Shown piece by piece: positions 8,248-16,225 of a stretch of 64,000 bases of DNA. The position numbers were made by a program, and so were the translations under genes. The stretch comes from Secundilactobacillus pentosiphilus. GTDB lineage: Bacteria > Bacillota > Bacilli > Lactobacillales > Lactobacillaceae. The stretch spans positions 1 through 64,000 of the forward strand of contig NZ_BCMI01000002.1 in the NCBI RefSeq assembly GCF_002217985.1, in the 5' to 3' direction. Numbering within the stretch: the first letter of the stretch is position 1; the number at the start of each line of letters is the position of its first letter. The notes under the pieces were generated by a model. That model was not told the DNA's origin. It saw only the letters and a program-made list of their open reading frames with translations, and ran no database searches.

Positions 8248-9146
8248 ATACTTTCTTTTGGTATGCTAACAGCTAACGCTTGCAAGAAGGCGGTGGCTAA
8301 AATCATCGCCCCACCCAGCATTTCCGGTAGGCCAAAAGCAGTATGTAAAACAACGATCGATAAAAAGGTGGCTGTCAAGGGTTCAAAGGAGCTCAACATC
8401 CCCGTTGTTGCTGGCAAAATGTAATTTAGGCTCTTTAAATAAAGCATGTAAGCAAACATCGTACCAACCGTGGCAACGAAGATCACCCCCACCCAGCCAC
8501 TGACATTTAAATGGGGCATCGGTGTCAATATCATGTGGGGAAGAAACACTAAGCTGCCAAGCAGCATCGCCCAGCCAGTCACAATTTTGGCATCGTATTT
8601 TTTCAGTAACCGAATTGGAATCAAGGTGTACAAAGCTTGGCTCATAGCAGCCACAAGGCCCCAAAAAACGGCCGTCGGTGCTAACTGGAGACTATCAAAG
8701 CGCCCCTTTGTGACCAGCAAGTATGTCCCGAATAGCGCAATCAGCATTGAAATCACATCGATTTGCCGGGGTAGGCGCCAATACCTTAACGCTAGAATAA
8801 TAACAATAAAAACCGGGCCTAAAAACTGTAAAATGGTAGCGGTTGGGGCGTTGCCATACTTGATCGCCATAAAGTAGGAAAACTGAGAAGAAATCATCCC
8901 GAACAGCGCAAAAACCAGCAGTAGTAACCAATCACGACGATCTTGCCAAATCGCGATCAATTCATGAAAGTTGCTAAAAGCACCCCAGATGATGAGCAGC
9001 ACGCCAGAAACCGCGAGCCTTACGCCAACCAGCCAACCGGGTTCGACGGGCTGACGTGAAAATAAGTACTGTGCAACAACGCCGGAAATTCCCCATAAGG
9101 TCGTTCCGGTGATGGCAAAAATTAAGCCCTTATACTTATTAGCCAT
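8229..9146 (-). CDS. EamA/DMT family transporter
   Basis: 305 aa with ten hydrophobic segments in two repeats of five, each an EamA domain (about residues 8-140 and 150-295). The second repeat carries the usual SLNYILPATTGMLSSFEPL stretch. Drug/metabolite transporters of this class export amino acids, metabolites or drugs; the substrate is not predictable. ATG 9146 lies behind GAGGAAGAGGGGGG. It is monocistronic, and its last codons form part of the terminator shared with the purine permease gene. Confidence 0.85.
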   Translation of the reverse strand: MANKYKGLIFAITGTTLWGISGVVAQYLFSRQPVEPGWLVGVRLAVSGVLLIIWGAFSNFHELIAIWQDRRDWLLLLVFALFGMISSQFSYFMAIKYGNAPTATILQFLGPVFIVIILALRYWRLPRQIDVISMLIALFGTYLLVTKGRFDSLQLAPTAVFWGLVAAMSQALYTLIPIRLLKKYDAKIVTGWAMLLGSLVFLPHMILTPMPHLNVSGWVGVIFVATVGTMFAYMLYLKSLNYILPATTGMLSSFEPLTATFLSIVVLHTAFGLPEMLGGAMILATAFLQALAVSIPKESIKKASH

Positions 9147-9288
9147 GTTGATTATCCCCCCTCTTCCTCAGATTAAAGCTTTCTGAATATCTGAATATCA
9201 TATTAGATTTATTTCAGTCTAAAGTAAACCTTCGTTTCAAGTTGCTTATTCGGTTAAATGAGGCGATTAGCGTGTTGCTGTCATAGTT

Positions 9289-9683
9289 ATCCGAAACGTG
9301 CTCAAGCAGGCAGGGACTTGCGCCTAAGGGATTACCAGTTAAAATCCAAAACCGGGATTTATAGTGCATTGCGCTTATCTAGCCGAAACGTGCTACCCAA
9401 GGCAGAGACCTGCATATAACGGCGCCCCGCCACAAATCCAAGTTCGGGATTTATGCGCATTACGCTTATCTAGCCGAAACGTGCTACCCAAGGCAGAGAC
9501 CTGCATATAACGGCGCCCCGCCACAAATCCAAGTTCGGGATTTATGGCGCATTACTCTTATCTAGCTGAAACGTGCTACCCAAGGCAGAGACCTGCATAT
9601 AACGACGTCCCGCCATAAATCCAAAACCGGGATTTACGGCGGGACGTCGTTATACTCCGGTCTCTATTCGCCTTGGTCCGCAC
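9289..9683. repeat. Array of family 1 palindromic elements: three 5' halves plus complete copy D
   Basis: Four units with a 91-92 nt period begin near 9289, 9381, 9472 and 9564, each with GAAACGTGCT, AGGCAGRGACYTGC and an AAATCC/GGATTT mini-hairpin. Only the last unit (9573-9683, 111 nt) has the closing arm: GTGC/GCAC, AAGGC/GCCTT, AGAGACC/GGTCTCT and a long inner stem. The first three are 5' halves lacking the closing arm. The closing arm encodes the last residues and stop of the leftward gene that ends at 9664. This occupies the gap between 9147 and 9663. Confidence 0.8.
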
Positions 9684-10836
9684 TCTGTTTCTTGGTCTTC
9701 ACATAAAACACCCTCGTCCCCGTATCGATCAATTCCTGCAAATACTGCAACAACAATAACACCCAGCTAAACGCTAAGCCAAAGCCGATAATTTCATAGG
9801 CCGTTAACGATAAATAACCCACAAACTTAAACAGGACTTCAGCCGCCACCAAAATTAGGCCCACTGCATAAGACATCTGCAAGAACGCCTTTGGCATTTT
9901 AGGCAGCAGCCAACGAATGCCCACGATCAAAACGATGATGAAGTACACCAGAAAAGAAGCCAACCGATCATGAATAGCGTGAGACGCCGCGTTATTCGGA
10001 AAGAAGCCCACTGTCCCAAGGTCAACTGCCATGGCCGTTAACAATACCCGCAGAATCAGCAATCTAACTGAGTGCGGATAAATGGCATTTAATGAAACAA
10101 AGATGTAGTCAATCAGCGCCACCATGATCAACCCCGAGAACATCAGGGTGATATTAAATTGCCAGCTGTTGCTTGCCAAATTGGTGCCCAAAAAACTGAG
10201 GTTATACTGCCACCACTTCCGGGTACTATTAGTCGCCATCGCAATCACTGCGCCACTCACGACTACCAGCGTAAAGAGCCGGACTAGGGTTCGTGATGAA
10301 ATTGCGAAGGCCGCGTAGATCATCAAGTAATTGATCATACTTTCAAAGATAAAGAAAATAATCGTCGACGTTAATCGGTCAAACGTTGCACCGGCAAAAA
10401 TTGTGCCCAGAAGCCAAAAGACTCCTACCAGCGCTAATCCCAGAATAACCGCGAACGATAATATCACCACCGGGAAGTTCCGCCAGTAAATATTAGCCGA
10501 AAACGTATTCGTTTGATTGCGCCGTTCCCGGATGAAGAAGATGGCAAACATTAATGTACCAATGACGACGCCGCCTAAAATGACCGTCGTCCCTAACGAC
10601 GTATTGCCAGTTAAGGGCACTTGATTCTTATTCTTCATTGCAAAAAAAAGGTTAAACGCCAGGGCACTGATCACTGCTGGCACAAGGTACCACCACAACG
10701 ATATTTGCTGAAATAACGACATCTCACTGGCTTGAGTGGTCAAAACCGCATCCGTGTTACGCAACTCTATTTTGACACTGTCAGCGTCATTCACCTGCAG
10801 CTGTTTCACTACCTTATCTGGTAATTCAATTTTCAT
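9664..10836 (-). CDS. DUF998-like multi-spanning membrane protein
   Basis: 390 aa. A soluble N-terminal segment of about 35 residues (MKIELPDKVVKQLQVNDADS) looks like a SpoVT/AbrB-type strand pattern. About ten hydrophobic segments follow. The motif ASHAIHDRLASF in the later part resembles the conserved region of DUF998 membrane proteins. The function is unknown. ATG 10836 lies behind GGGAGA. The last seven or so residues (near SADQGE) and the stop codon come from the closing arm of the palindromic element, so the element has set the C terminus. Confidence 0.65.
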   Translation of the reverse strand: MKIELPDKVVKQLQVNDADSVKIELRNTDAVLTTQASEMSLFQQISLWWYLVPAVISALAFNLFFAMKNKNQVPLTGNTSLGTTVILGGVVIGTLMFAIFFIRERRNQTNTFSANIYWRNFPVVILSFAVILGLALVGVFWLLGTIFAGATFDRLTSTIIFFIFESMINYLMIYAAFAISSRTLVRLFTLVVVSGAVIAMATNSTRKWWQYNLSFLGTNLASNSWQFNITLMFSGLIMVALIDYIFVSLNAIYPHSVRLLILRVLLTAMAVDLGTVGFFPNNAASHAIHDRLASFLVYFIIVLIVGIRWLLPKMPKAFLQMSYAVGLILVAAEVLFKFVGYLSLTAYEIIGFGLAFSWVLLLLQYLQELIDTGTRVFYVKTKKQSADQGE

Positions 10837-10956
10837 GTCAATTCTCCCAAAGATTATTGTCTGAACCCATTTTGGGATAATTCGCTAAAATTGGCAAGTT
10901 CTTTTGATTTTTTCACCCAACTTGACCTGCGTCAATTAACACTAGACCAATTCGCT

Positions 10957-10976
10957 CTAAACTATAGACAATCAAA
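10957..10976 (+). promoter_or_regulatory. Promoter element upstream of the CPG-type ATPase, first copy
   Basis: CTAAACTATAGACAATCAAA matches CTAAACTATAGATAATCAAA at 12940-12959 in 19 of 20 positions. TAAACT or CTATAG could be the -10. There is no good -35 at 17 nt in either copy, which suggests an activator or a shared operator. Confidence 0.5.
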
Positions 10977-10996
10977 TGATTAAAGGAGCGATCGAC

Positions 10997-12913
10997 ATGA
11001 AATTTCAACGGTATATTCAAAAACATCAAAACCAAATCACACTAGCAAGTGCCATTTTAATTGCGCTTGGTTTTGCAGGTAAGTACCTTCTAAACTCAAC
11101 GGTGGTCTATGACTGGGCGTTTATCTTAGCTTCCATCATTGCAGCCGTACCAATCATGATTCACGCTTATCAGTCTCTGCGCGTTAAGGTCATCAGTATT
11201 GAATTACTGGTCAGCATCGCCGTTGTCGGGGCTTTCATCATTGGCGAATATAACGAATCAGCGATCGTGACCTTTCTATTCTTATTCGGGAGTTACCTTG
11301 AACAACGAACCTTATCCAAGACTCGTCAATCCATCAAGTCACTCACTCAAATGGCACCAGAAACAGCGATTATTCTTCACGATGATGGTTCCCAAGAAGA
11401 AGTCGACATCGATGACGTTGACGAAGGCGACCACATCATGGTGAAGACCGGTGCCTCCGTTCCAGTCGACGGCAACATTGTTTCCGGTTCAGGCTACCTG
11501 GACGAATCCGTCATCACCGGTGAATCTAAAGCGGTTGCTAAAACCACTGGCGATGCCGTTTACTCTGGTTCGATCTTAGGCAACGGTACGTTAACAGTTG
11601 AAGCCACTAAAGTTGGCGAGGACACGACTTTCGGTAAAATTATCGAACTAGTGGAAGACGCTCAAGATGCCAAATCACCTGCCGAATCCTTCATTGATAA
11701 GTTTGCACAGTACTACACACCAGCAGTTTTGATTATCGCAACCTTGGTTTACATTTTCACTAGAGATTTTCCTACTGCCATTACCGTCTTAGTGCTTGGC
11801 TGCCCAGGTGCCTTGGTTATCGGTGCCCCAGTTTCCAACGTGGCTGGTATTGGTAACGGTGCTAAACGCGGCATCCTGCTTAAGGGCGGCGCCGTCATGG
11901 ACGACTTCGCTAAAGTTGACACTTTCGTCTTTGACAAAACTGGTACGTTGACCCTTGGAAACACCGCTGTTTCAGCAGTTAAAAACTACGCTGATGATAC
12001 AAACGAAGCGTTGGCACTAGTTGCCCGGGCTGAACGGTTATCTGATCACCCACTGGGTAAAGCAATCACCGACTATGCTGCTCAAAAGAAAGTTTCCTTT
12101 GAACAATTAGACGTTGCTGACAACGACACGGTTAAAGGTCAAGGCCTTACCGCTACCATTGATGGCCACCGCGTACTAGTCGGCAACCTGAAAATGATGA
12201 ACGCTAATGACGTGGCTTTAACTGACACGCAACAAACTGATTTGACCGACGTTCAGCACACTGGCAGTTCAGTCGTGATGGTCGCAGTCGATGGTGCCCT
12301 GAAATTAATCCTTGGTGTATCTGACACCATCCGTCCAGGCATCAAAGAACAATTGCAGGCATTACGTGATCACGGTGCCAAGCACTTAGTTATGTTGACC
12401 GGTGACAACAAGATCACCGCCCAATACGTTGCTGAACAAATTGGCCTCGACGAAGTTCACGCGGAACTCCTCCCAGAAGAAAAGGTCGAATACATTAAGA
12501 AGTTCAAGGATCAAGGTCGTACCGTTGCCTTCGTTGGTGATGGCATCAACGACAGTCCGGCAATCGCTACCGCTCAAATTGGTATCGCAATGGGCAGCGG
12601 GACTGACGTTGCTATCGAAACTTCCGACGTTGTCCTCATGCAGTCCAGTTTTGAAGCACTGGTCCACGCTTACTCACTGTCTAAGAAGACCGTTATCAAC
12701 ACCAAGGAAAATATCGCCATTGCCATTGGCGTCGTTATCTTCCTGCTGATCGGTTTGATTCTCGGTTTCATTTACATGGCCAGCGGCATGTTCGTCCACG
12801 AAGCAAGTATCTTAGTCGTGATCTTCAACGCAATGCGGTTGATCAGCTACGGCAAGATGCCGACTCAAGCACAGCAAGCTGCCACTCAAAAAACTTCCGC
12901 TCACTTGATTTAG
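10997..12913 (+). CDS. P1B-type metal-transporting ATPase with a CPG motif
   Basis: 638 aa. It has no N-terminal HMA domain. It has an actuator domain with TGES, a phosphorylation site DKTGTLT, HP (SDHPLGKAI), TGDN and GDGIND motifs, and the last membrane segment HEASILVVIFNAMRLI, as in Co/Fe/Zn-type (P1B-4/P1B-2) pumps. The sixth-segment metal motif is CPG at 269-271 (LGCPGALVIGAP) rather than CPC, SPC or CPH. Start ATG 10997 behind AAGGAG. The following genes encode an HMA chaperone and a Dps-like protein. The length resembles Bacillus PfeT/ZosA. The metal is unknown; iron or zinc export is my guess from context. Confidence 0.8.
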   Translation: MKFQRYIQKHQNQITLASAILIALGFAGKYLLNSTVVYDWAFILASIIAAVPIMIHAYQSLRVKVISIELLVSIAVVGAFIIGEYNESAIVTFLFLFGSYLEQRTLSKTRQSIKSLTQMAPETAIILHDDGSQEEVDIDDVDEGDHIMVKTGASVPVDGNIVSGSGYLDESVITGESKAVAKTTGDAVYSGSILGNGTLTVEATKVGEDTTFGKIIELVEDAQDAKSPAESFIDKFAQYYTPAVLIIATLVYIFTRDFPTAITVLVLGCPGALVIGAPVSNVAGIGNGAKRGILLKGGAVMDDFAKVDTFVFDKTGTLTLGNTAVSAVKNYADDTNEALALVARAERLSDHPLGKAITDYAAQKKVSFEQLDVADNDTVKGQGLTATIDGHRVLVGNLKMMNANDVALTDTQQTDLTDVQHTGSSVVMVAVDGALKLILGVSDTIRPGIKEQLQALRDHGAKHLVMLTGDNKITAQYVAEQIGLDEVHAELLPEEKVEYIKKFKDQGRTVAFVGDGINDSPAIATAQIGIAMGSGTDVAIETSDVVLMQSSFEALVHAYSLSKKTVINTKENIAIAIGVVIFLLIGLILGFIYMASGMFVHEASILVVIFNAMRLISYGKMPTQAQQAATQKTSAHLI

Positions 12914-12939
12914 GTCAATTTCAAATCAAGTCAAAGCGA

Positions 12940-12959
12940 CTAAACTATAGATAATCAAA
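12940..12959 (+). promoter_or_regulatory. Promoter element upstream of the HMA gene, second copy
   Basis: Near-identical repeat of 10957-10976. It implies separate transcription of the HMA-Dps pair under the same control as the ATPase. Confidence 0.5.
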
Positions 12960-12994
12960 GCAAACAAGAATTAATAAAAAAGGAGATCATTATT

Positions 12995-13240
12995 ATGACA
13001 AACAAACGTGCGATTTTACAATTAGATGGTTTGACCTGCCCATCATGCATGACCAAGATTGAAAGTGCTTTGGCACACCAACCAGGTGTCGAAAAAGTTA
13101 AGGTGCTCTTCAACGCCAGCAAGGCTAAGGCCGACTTCGATGACAGCCAGGTCTCCGCTGAAGAACTCGGCCAAGTGGTTGATAAGTTAGGTTACGAAGT
13201 TAAAAAAATCAAAGTTAAAGACGAAGTAGCAGCCAAGTAG
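12995..13240 (+). CDS. HMA-domain metallochaperone
   Basis: 81 aa forming a single heavy-metal-associated domain (ferredoxin-like beta-alpha-beta). The metal site is C15-P-S-C18 in LDGLTCPSCMTKIE, where most copper chaperones have MxCxxC; here Thr and Leu precede the first Cys. RBS AAGGAGATC before ATG 12995. It lies 81 nt after the ATPase, whose own N terminus lacks an HMA domain, so this protein may deliver metal to it in trans. The Dps-like gene follows after 13 nt. Confidence 0.85.
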   Translation: MTNKRAILQLDGLTCPSCMTKIESALAHQPGVEKVKVLFNASKAKADFDDSQVSAEELGQVVDKLGYEVKKIKVKDEVAAK

Positions 13241-13253
13241 GAGGAATTTCGAT

Positions 13254-13820
13254 ATGACAACAGATGTTAAAGATTTAGTAGAAGAAAAGTACCAAGCCGA
13301 AGTTAAGCAAGCTGATATTGATCACCACACCCCCACTGCGGGTGCTATGACCGGCCACATCGTTGCCAACTTACGGATCTTAGATGTGAAACTTCACCAG
13401 GCTAAATGGTTCATGAAGGGCTTTGAAGCCGTTGCCGTTCGCCCACTGTACGACGAACTCATCAACCAAGCTCGCAAGGATTACGACATGGTTGCCGAAG
13501 CTTTATTAGACGAAAACGAGCTGCCACCTTCGACGACTGAAGAATACAGCAACTACAAAATGTTGGACGAAGACGGCCGAAACAAGTACTTGTCAACTTC
13601 TGAGATGGTCGATATTACCGCTCACGATTACAACACTGAAAACCTATTTGTGACCCGGGCCATCAAGTTAGCCGAAAAAGAAGACCGGCCAGCACTGGCT
13701 GCAACCTTAACCACCCTATTAAAACAAAATAACCACGCCATTCAACAGCTGCAAGCTCTCTTAGGTAAGACTGCCTGGGAAGGCTTAGTTGAAGAAGACG
13801 ATGATGATGACGACGATTAA
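13254..13820 (+). CDS. Dps-like ferritin-fold protein with altered ferroxidase site
   Basis: 188 aa. The ferritin-like core spans about residues 25-175. By motif alignment to Dps, the two ferroxidase histidines are replaced: HW becomes K51-W52 and the AVHEM-type His becomes R63. The acidic partners D78 and E82 remain. The C terminus ends in an acidic tail of seven aspartates, whereas classical E. coli Dps has a basic N-terminal tail. It could bind metal or be a structural stress protein rather than an iron oxidase. RBS GGAGGA. Last gene of the metal module, before the terminator at 13855-13901. Confidence 0.8.
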   Translation: MTTDVKDLVEEKYQAEVKQADIDHHTPTAGAMTGHIVANLRILDVKLHQAKWFMKGFEAVAVRPLYDELINQARKDYDMVAEALLDENELPPSTTEEYSNYKMLDEDGRNKYLSTSEMVDITAHDYNTENLFVTRAIKLAEKEDRPALAATLTTLLKQNNHAIQQLQALLGKTAWEGLVEEDDDDDDD

Positions 13821-13854
13821 ATTAAACGGCTGACAGTGAGTAGCCAATTTAATC

Positions 13855-13901
13855 CGCAAAAGCTCCGATACCAGAGATGGCATCGGAGCTTTTGCGTTTT
13901 T
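13855..13901 (+). terminator. Intrinsic terminator of the metal module
   Basis: Perfect 15-bp stem CGCAAAAGCTCCGAT/ATCGGAGCTTTTGCG, 12-nt loop, T5. Confidence 0.9.
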
Positions 13902-13964
13902 AATATTAGGGTTAATTGTCGTATAATTAATGATTGGACGTTAATTAAACGTCGGTAGACTGGT

Positions 13965-13980
13965 TGTTTCACATGGAACA
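13965..13980. other. parS-like 16-mer, variant
   Basis: TGTTTCACATGGAACA, two changes from the ParB/Spo0J site TGTTTCACGTGAAACA. Compare the sites at 44746 and 57378. Confidence 0.35.
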
Positions 13981-14037
13981 TGGCTGATTTACCGTAAATA
14001 TTCAAATTCAACACTATAAGGAATTGAGGAAGTTAAC

Positions 14038-14097
14038 ATGACATACCAAATCTTTCACTGGTTGATTGTGAGGACGGAGAGCCCTTTTGTACTTTGA
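14038..14097 (+). CDS. Possible 19-aa ORF
   Basis: ATG with GAGGAAG 6 nt upstream; reads MTYQIFHWLIVRTESPFVL. Only the ribosome binding site supports it. It could be a remnant interrupted by the palindromic elements that follow. No homology recognised. Confidence 0.2.
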   Translation: MTYQIFHWLIVRTESPFVL

Positions 14098-14110
14098 TAT
14101 AGAAGATTTT

Positions 14111-14329
14111 ACCTAGTTCAAACGTGTTCAAGCAGGCAGGGACTTGCTCCTAAGAGCAGACTAATTAAAAGCCCAAACCGGGGTTTTTGTCTGTGCTCTC
14201 CTGTTACCTAGCTGAAACGTGCTCAAGCGGGCAGAGACTTGCACCTAAGAGCAGACTAACTAAAATCCAAAACCGGGATTTTTGTCAGTCTGCTCTTAGG
14301 CTCCAGTCTCTTAACGCCCGCTTTCGCAC
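14111..14329. repeat. Family 1 palindromic elements: one 5' half and complete copy E
   Basis: Two units with a 95-nt period (near 14111 and 14206). The second is complete at 14219-14329 (111 nt): GTGC/GCAC, GCGGGC/GCCCGC, AGACT/AGTCT, an inner stem with CCTAAGAGCAGACT and its complement, and the central AAATCC/GGATTT. It lies just upstream of the MFS gene. Confidence 0.8.
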
Positions 14330-14356
14330 TCTATTCTATTTGAAAGAAGCCCTAAA

Positions 14357-15538
14357 ATGAAAGAACCACAATCAATTTCTCGCAAAACCGTCTTACTTAT
14401 GGCGATTGCCACTGGTATCATCGTCGCCAATCTAAACTTTATTCAACCCATCGAAGGCTTAATCGCCAATGATTTTCAACTTTCCAAAGCCATTGTCGGT
14501 GTCCTTGCCATGCTGACCCAGATGGGTTACGCCGTTGGGCTGTTACTCATCGTTCCCCTGGGAGACATTTTTGACCGTTATCACCTAATACAATTTATGA
14601 TGGTCCTTTCTATAATCTCCCTACTGGCAGCGTTTATGTCGCCGAACGCAATCGTGTTTGCCATTGCCACTACGCTAATTGGAATCACTTCCGTGGCGCC
14701 GCAGATCATCATTCCCTACGCTGGTTTCCTGGCTCCCGCTATGCAGCGCGGGAAGGTACTTGGCACTGTCCTAAGCGGCCTTTTAACCGGGATTCTGTTA
14801 TCACGATCCTTTAGTGGTTTGCTCGGCAGCGTCATTAACTGGCAATACATTTACTTAATTGCGGCAATCATGGACCTGATTTTACTACTGGTCGTTCATC
14901 AAGCAATGCCACGAGATCCTCGTGGCCATCAAAACTTGAGCTATGCCAACGTCATTAAATCATTGCCCCGTTTATTCACTACTCAGCGTCGACTGCGCGG
15001 TTCGTCCCTCAACGGTTTTACCATGTTCGCGGTCTCTAACGTCATGTGGTCAACAATTGCGTTCTACCTAGCCGATCAATATCATCTAGGCAGCAACGTT
15101 GCTGGACTATTAGGCCTGTTAGGTATTGCGGGTGTCTTGGCCGCCCCTTACATTGGTGATTTGGTCGACCACCGCTCACCACGCCTGACGATTGGTCTAT
15201 CCGTCTTTTTCTCCAGTTTAGCCTTCCTATTATTCTGGTTGATTGGCCACTGGTTAATTGGCTTGATCATCGGGATCGTGCTGCTGGATCTGGGAACCCA
15301 ATTTAGCCAGGTCTCTAATCAAGCTATCGTTCAATCGCTAAACCGCAAGGAAAGCAGCCGCAACAATTCCATTTTCATGTTCAGCTACTTTCTTGGCGGC
15401 TCACTGGGCACCTTATCCGCTACTTGGGCCTGGAGCATTGCGAAGTGGAACGGCGTTTGTCTTGTCGCCGTCGTCTTCTTAGTCATTGCATTGCTTGGCC
15501 ATTTAGTTTTAAAAGAACCCGAAAAACTGCATGATTAA
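14357..15538 (+). CDS. MFS transporter, drug-efflux-like
   Basis: 393 aa with 12 hydrophobic segments. The loop 2-3 motif appears as PLGDIFDRYH, and LSGLLTGILLSRSFSG in segment 5 is the antiporter motif of drug-efflux proteins (YgaY/Bcr-like MFS). Start ATG 14357 with GAAAGAAG upstream. It is monocistronic. The upstream palindromic array may insulate it or supply its 5' UTR. Substrate unknown. Confidence 0.82.
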   Translation: MKEPQSISRKTVLLMAIATGIIVANLNFIQPIEGLIANDFQLSKAIVGVLAMLTQMGYAVGLLLIVPLGDIFDRYHLIQFMMVLSIISLLAAFMSPNAIVFAIATTLIGITSVAPQIIIPYAGFLAPAMQRGKVLGTVLSGLLTGILLSRSFSGLLGSVINWQYIYLIAAIMDLILLLVVHQAMPRDPRGHQNLSYANVIKSLPRLFTTQRRLRGSSLNGFTMFAVSNVMWSTIAFYLADQYHLGSNVAGLLGLLGIAGVLAAPYIGDLVDHRSPRLTIGLSVFFSSLAFLLFWLIGHWLIGLIIGIVLLDLGTQFSQVSNQAIVQSLNRKESSRNNSIFMFSYFLGGSLGTLSATWAWSIAKWNGVCLVAVVFLVIALLGHLVLKEPEKLHD

Positions 15539-15543
15539 AAATT

Positions 15544-15587
15544 AACGCGCGCTTGTTTGCCGAAAGGTAGATAAGTGCGCGTTTTAA
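15544..15587 (+). terminator. Weak terminator-like hairpin
   Basis: AACGCGC/GCGCGTT around a 26-nt loop, followed by TTTT. It would end the MFS transcript. Confidence 0.4.
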
Positions 15588-15801
15588 GATCGATAATTCC
15601 AGCAAGGTTACAAATCTGTTTCTGATTTCTCTTTTTTCCGCAACCGCCTGATCCCTTCTACAATCTAGTTTCACGCATATTTTGCCACCCCAAGTTGCGC
15701 AAATATCAGTTGATTCGAGCGTTATTTATCACTTAATTTGCGTGTTTTTTACTCGTTTGACGAGCATAATCAAACTAGAAAAACAGGGAGGGATTTCCAT
15801 C

Positions 15802-16161
15802 ATGAAATTTGCGGAACAACTCAAAAAATTACGTGCCGAATTACATCTGTCACAAGACAACTTAGCATCTCAACTTTTCGTCTCTCGTCAGGCCGTCTCG
15901 AAATGGGAAAATGGCGATGGCACACCAGATCTTAAGACATTAGTGAAGTTAGCCGAAATTTTACACGTTAGTCTCGATACACTGGTTCTGGGAACAAAAC
16001 CGACTAACGATGACCACATTGATTCTTCAGTTTTCGTCTATAATCCGACAACTGGCTTGTATGAACGCCGCCGCGGTCAGATGAATTTTTGGGATTTCCT
16101 GGCGCAATACTGGTGGATACTGATCGCACTTGTCGCTACTATCGGTTTCTGGTTCTTTTAA
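15802..16161 (+). CDS. XRE family regulator with a C-terminal membrane anchor
   Basis: 119 aa. The helix-turn-helix occupies about residues 5-60 (LRAELHLSQDNLASQLFVSRQAVSKWENG). A linker follows, then a single hydrophobic segment at the extreme C terminus (WWILIALVATIGFWFF). The start ATG 15802 follows GGGAGGG; an upstream in-frame start would add 40 residues without a ribosome binding site. Membrane-tethered XRE proteins of this design are common in lactobacilli and may sense envelope signals; the target genes are unknown. Confidence 0.8.
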   Translation: MKFAEQLKKLRAELHLSQDNLASQLFVSRQAVSKWENGDGTPDLKTLVKLAEILHVSLDTLVLGTKPTNDDHIDSSVFVYNPTTGLYERRRGQMNFWDFLAQYWWILIALVATIGFWFF

Positions 16162-16191
16162 CACTATTATTAAAATAATATGTGAATGCGT

Positions 16192-16219
16192 TTGATTTTC
16201 TAATAATATGTGCTATTAT
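16192..16219 (+). promoter_or_regulatory. Promoter of the T-box/permease transcript
   Basis: TTGATT, 16-nt spacer, TATTAT; start near 16226. Confidence 0.6.
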
Positions 16220-16225
16220 TTATTA

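Noticed and set aside
9289-9683. Could the 91-92 nt tandem repeats be a CRISPR array?
   Set aside because: The units are nearly identical throughout with no unique spacers, they are palindromic, and no cas gene is near.
134-14329. Family 1 palindromes as insertion sequences or MITEs with target duplications
   Set aside because: No transposase and no clear target-site duplication. The constant 111-nt length and paired stems argue for a structured repeat, though a MITE origin cannot be excluded.
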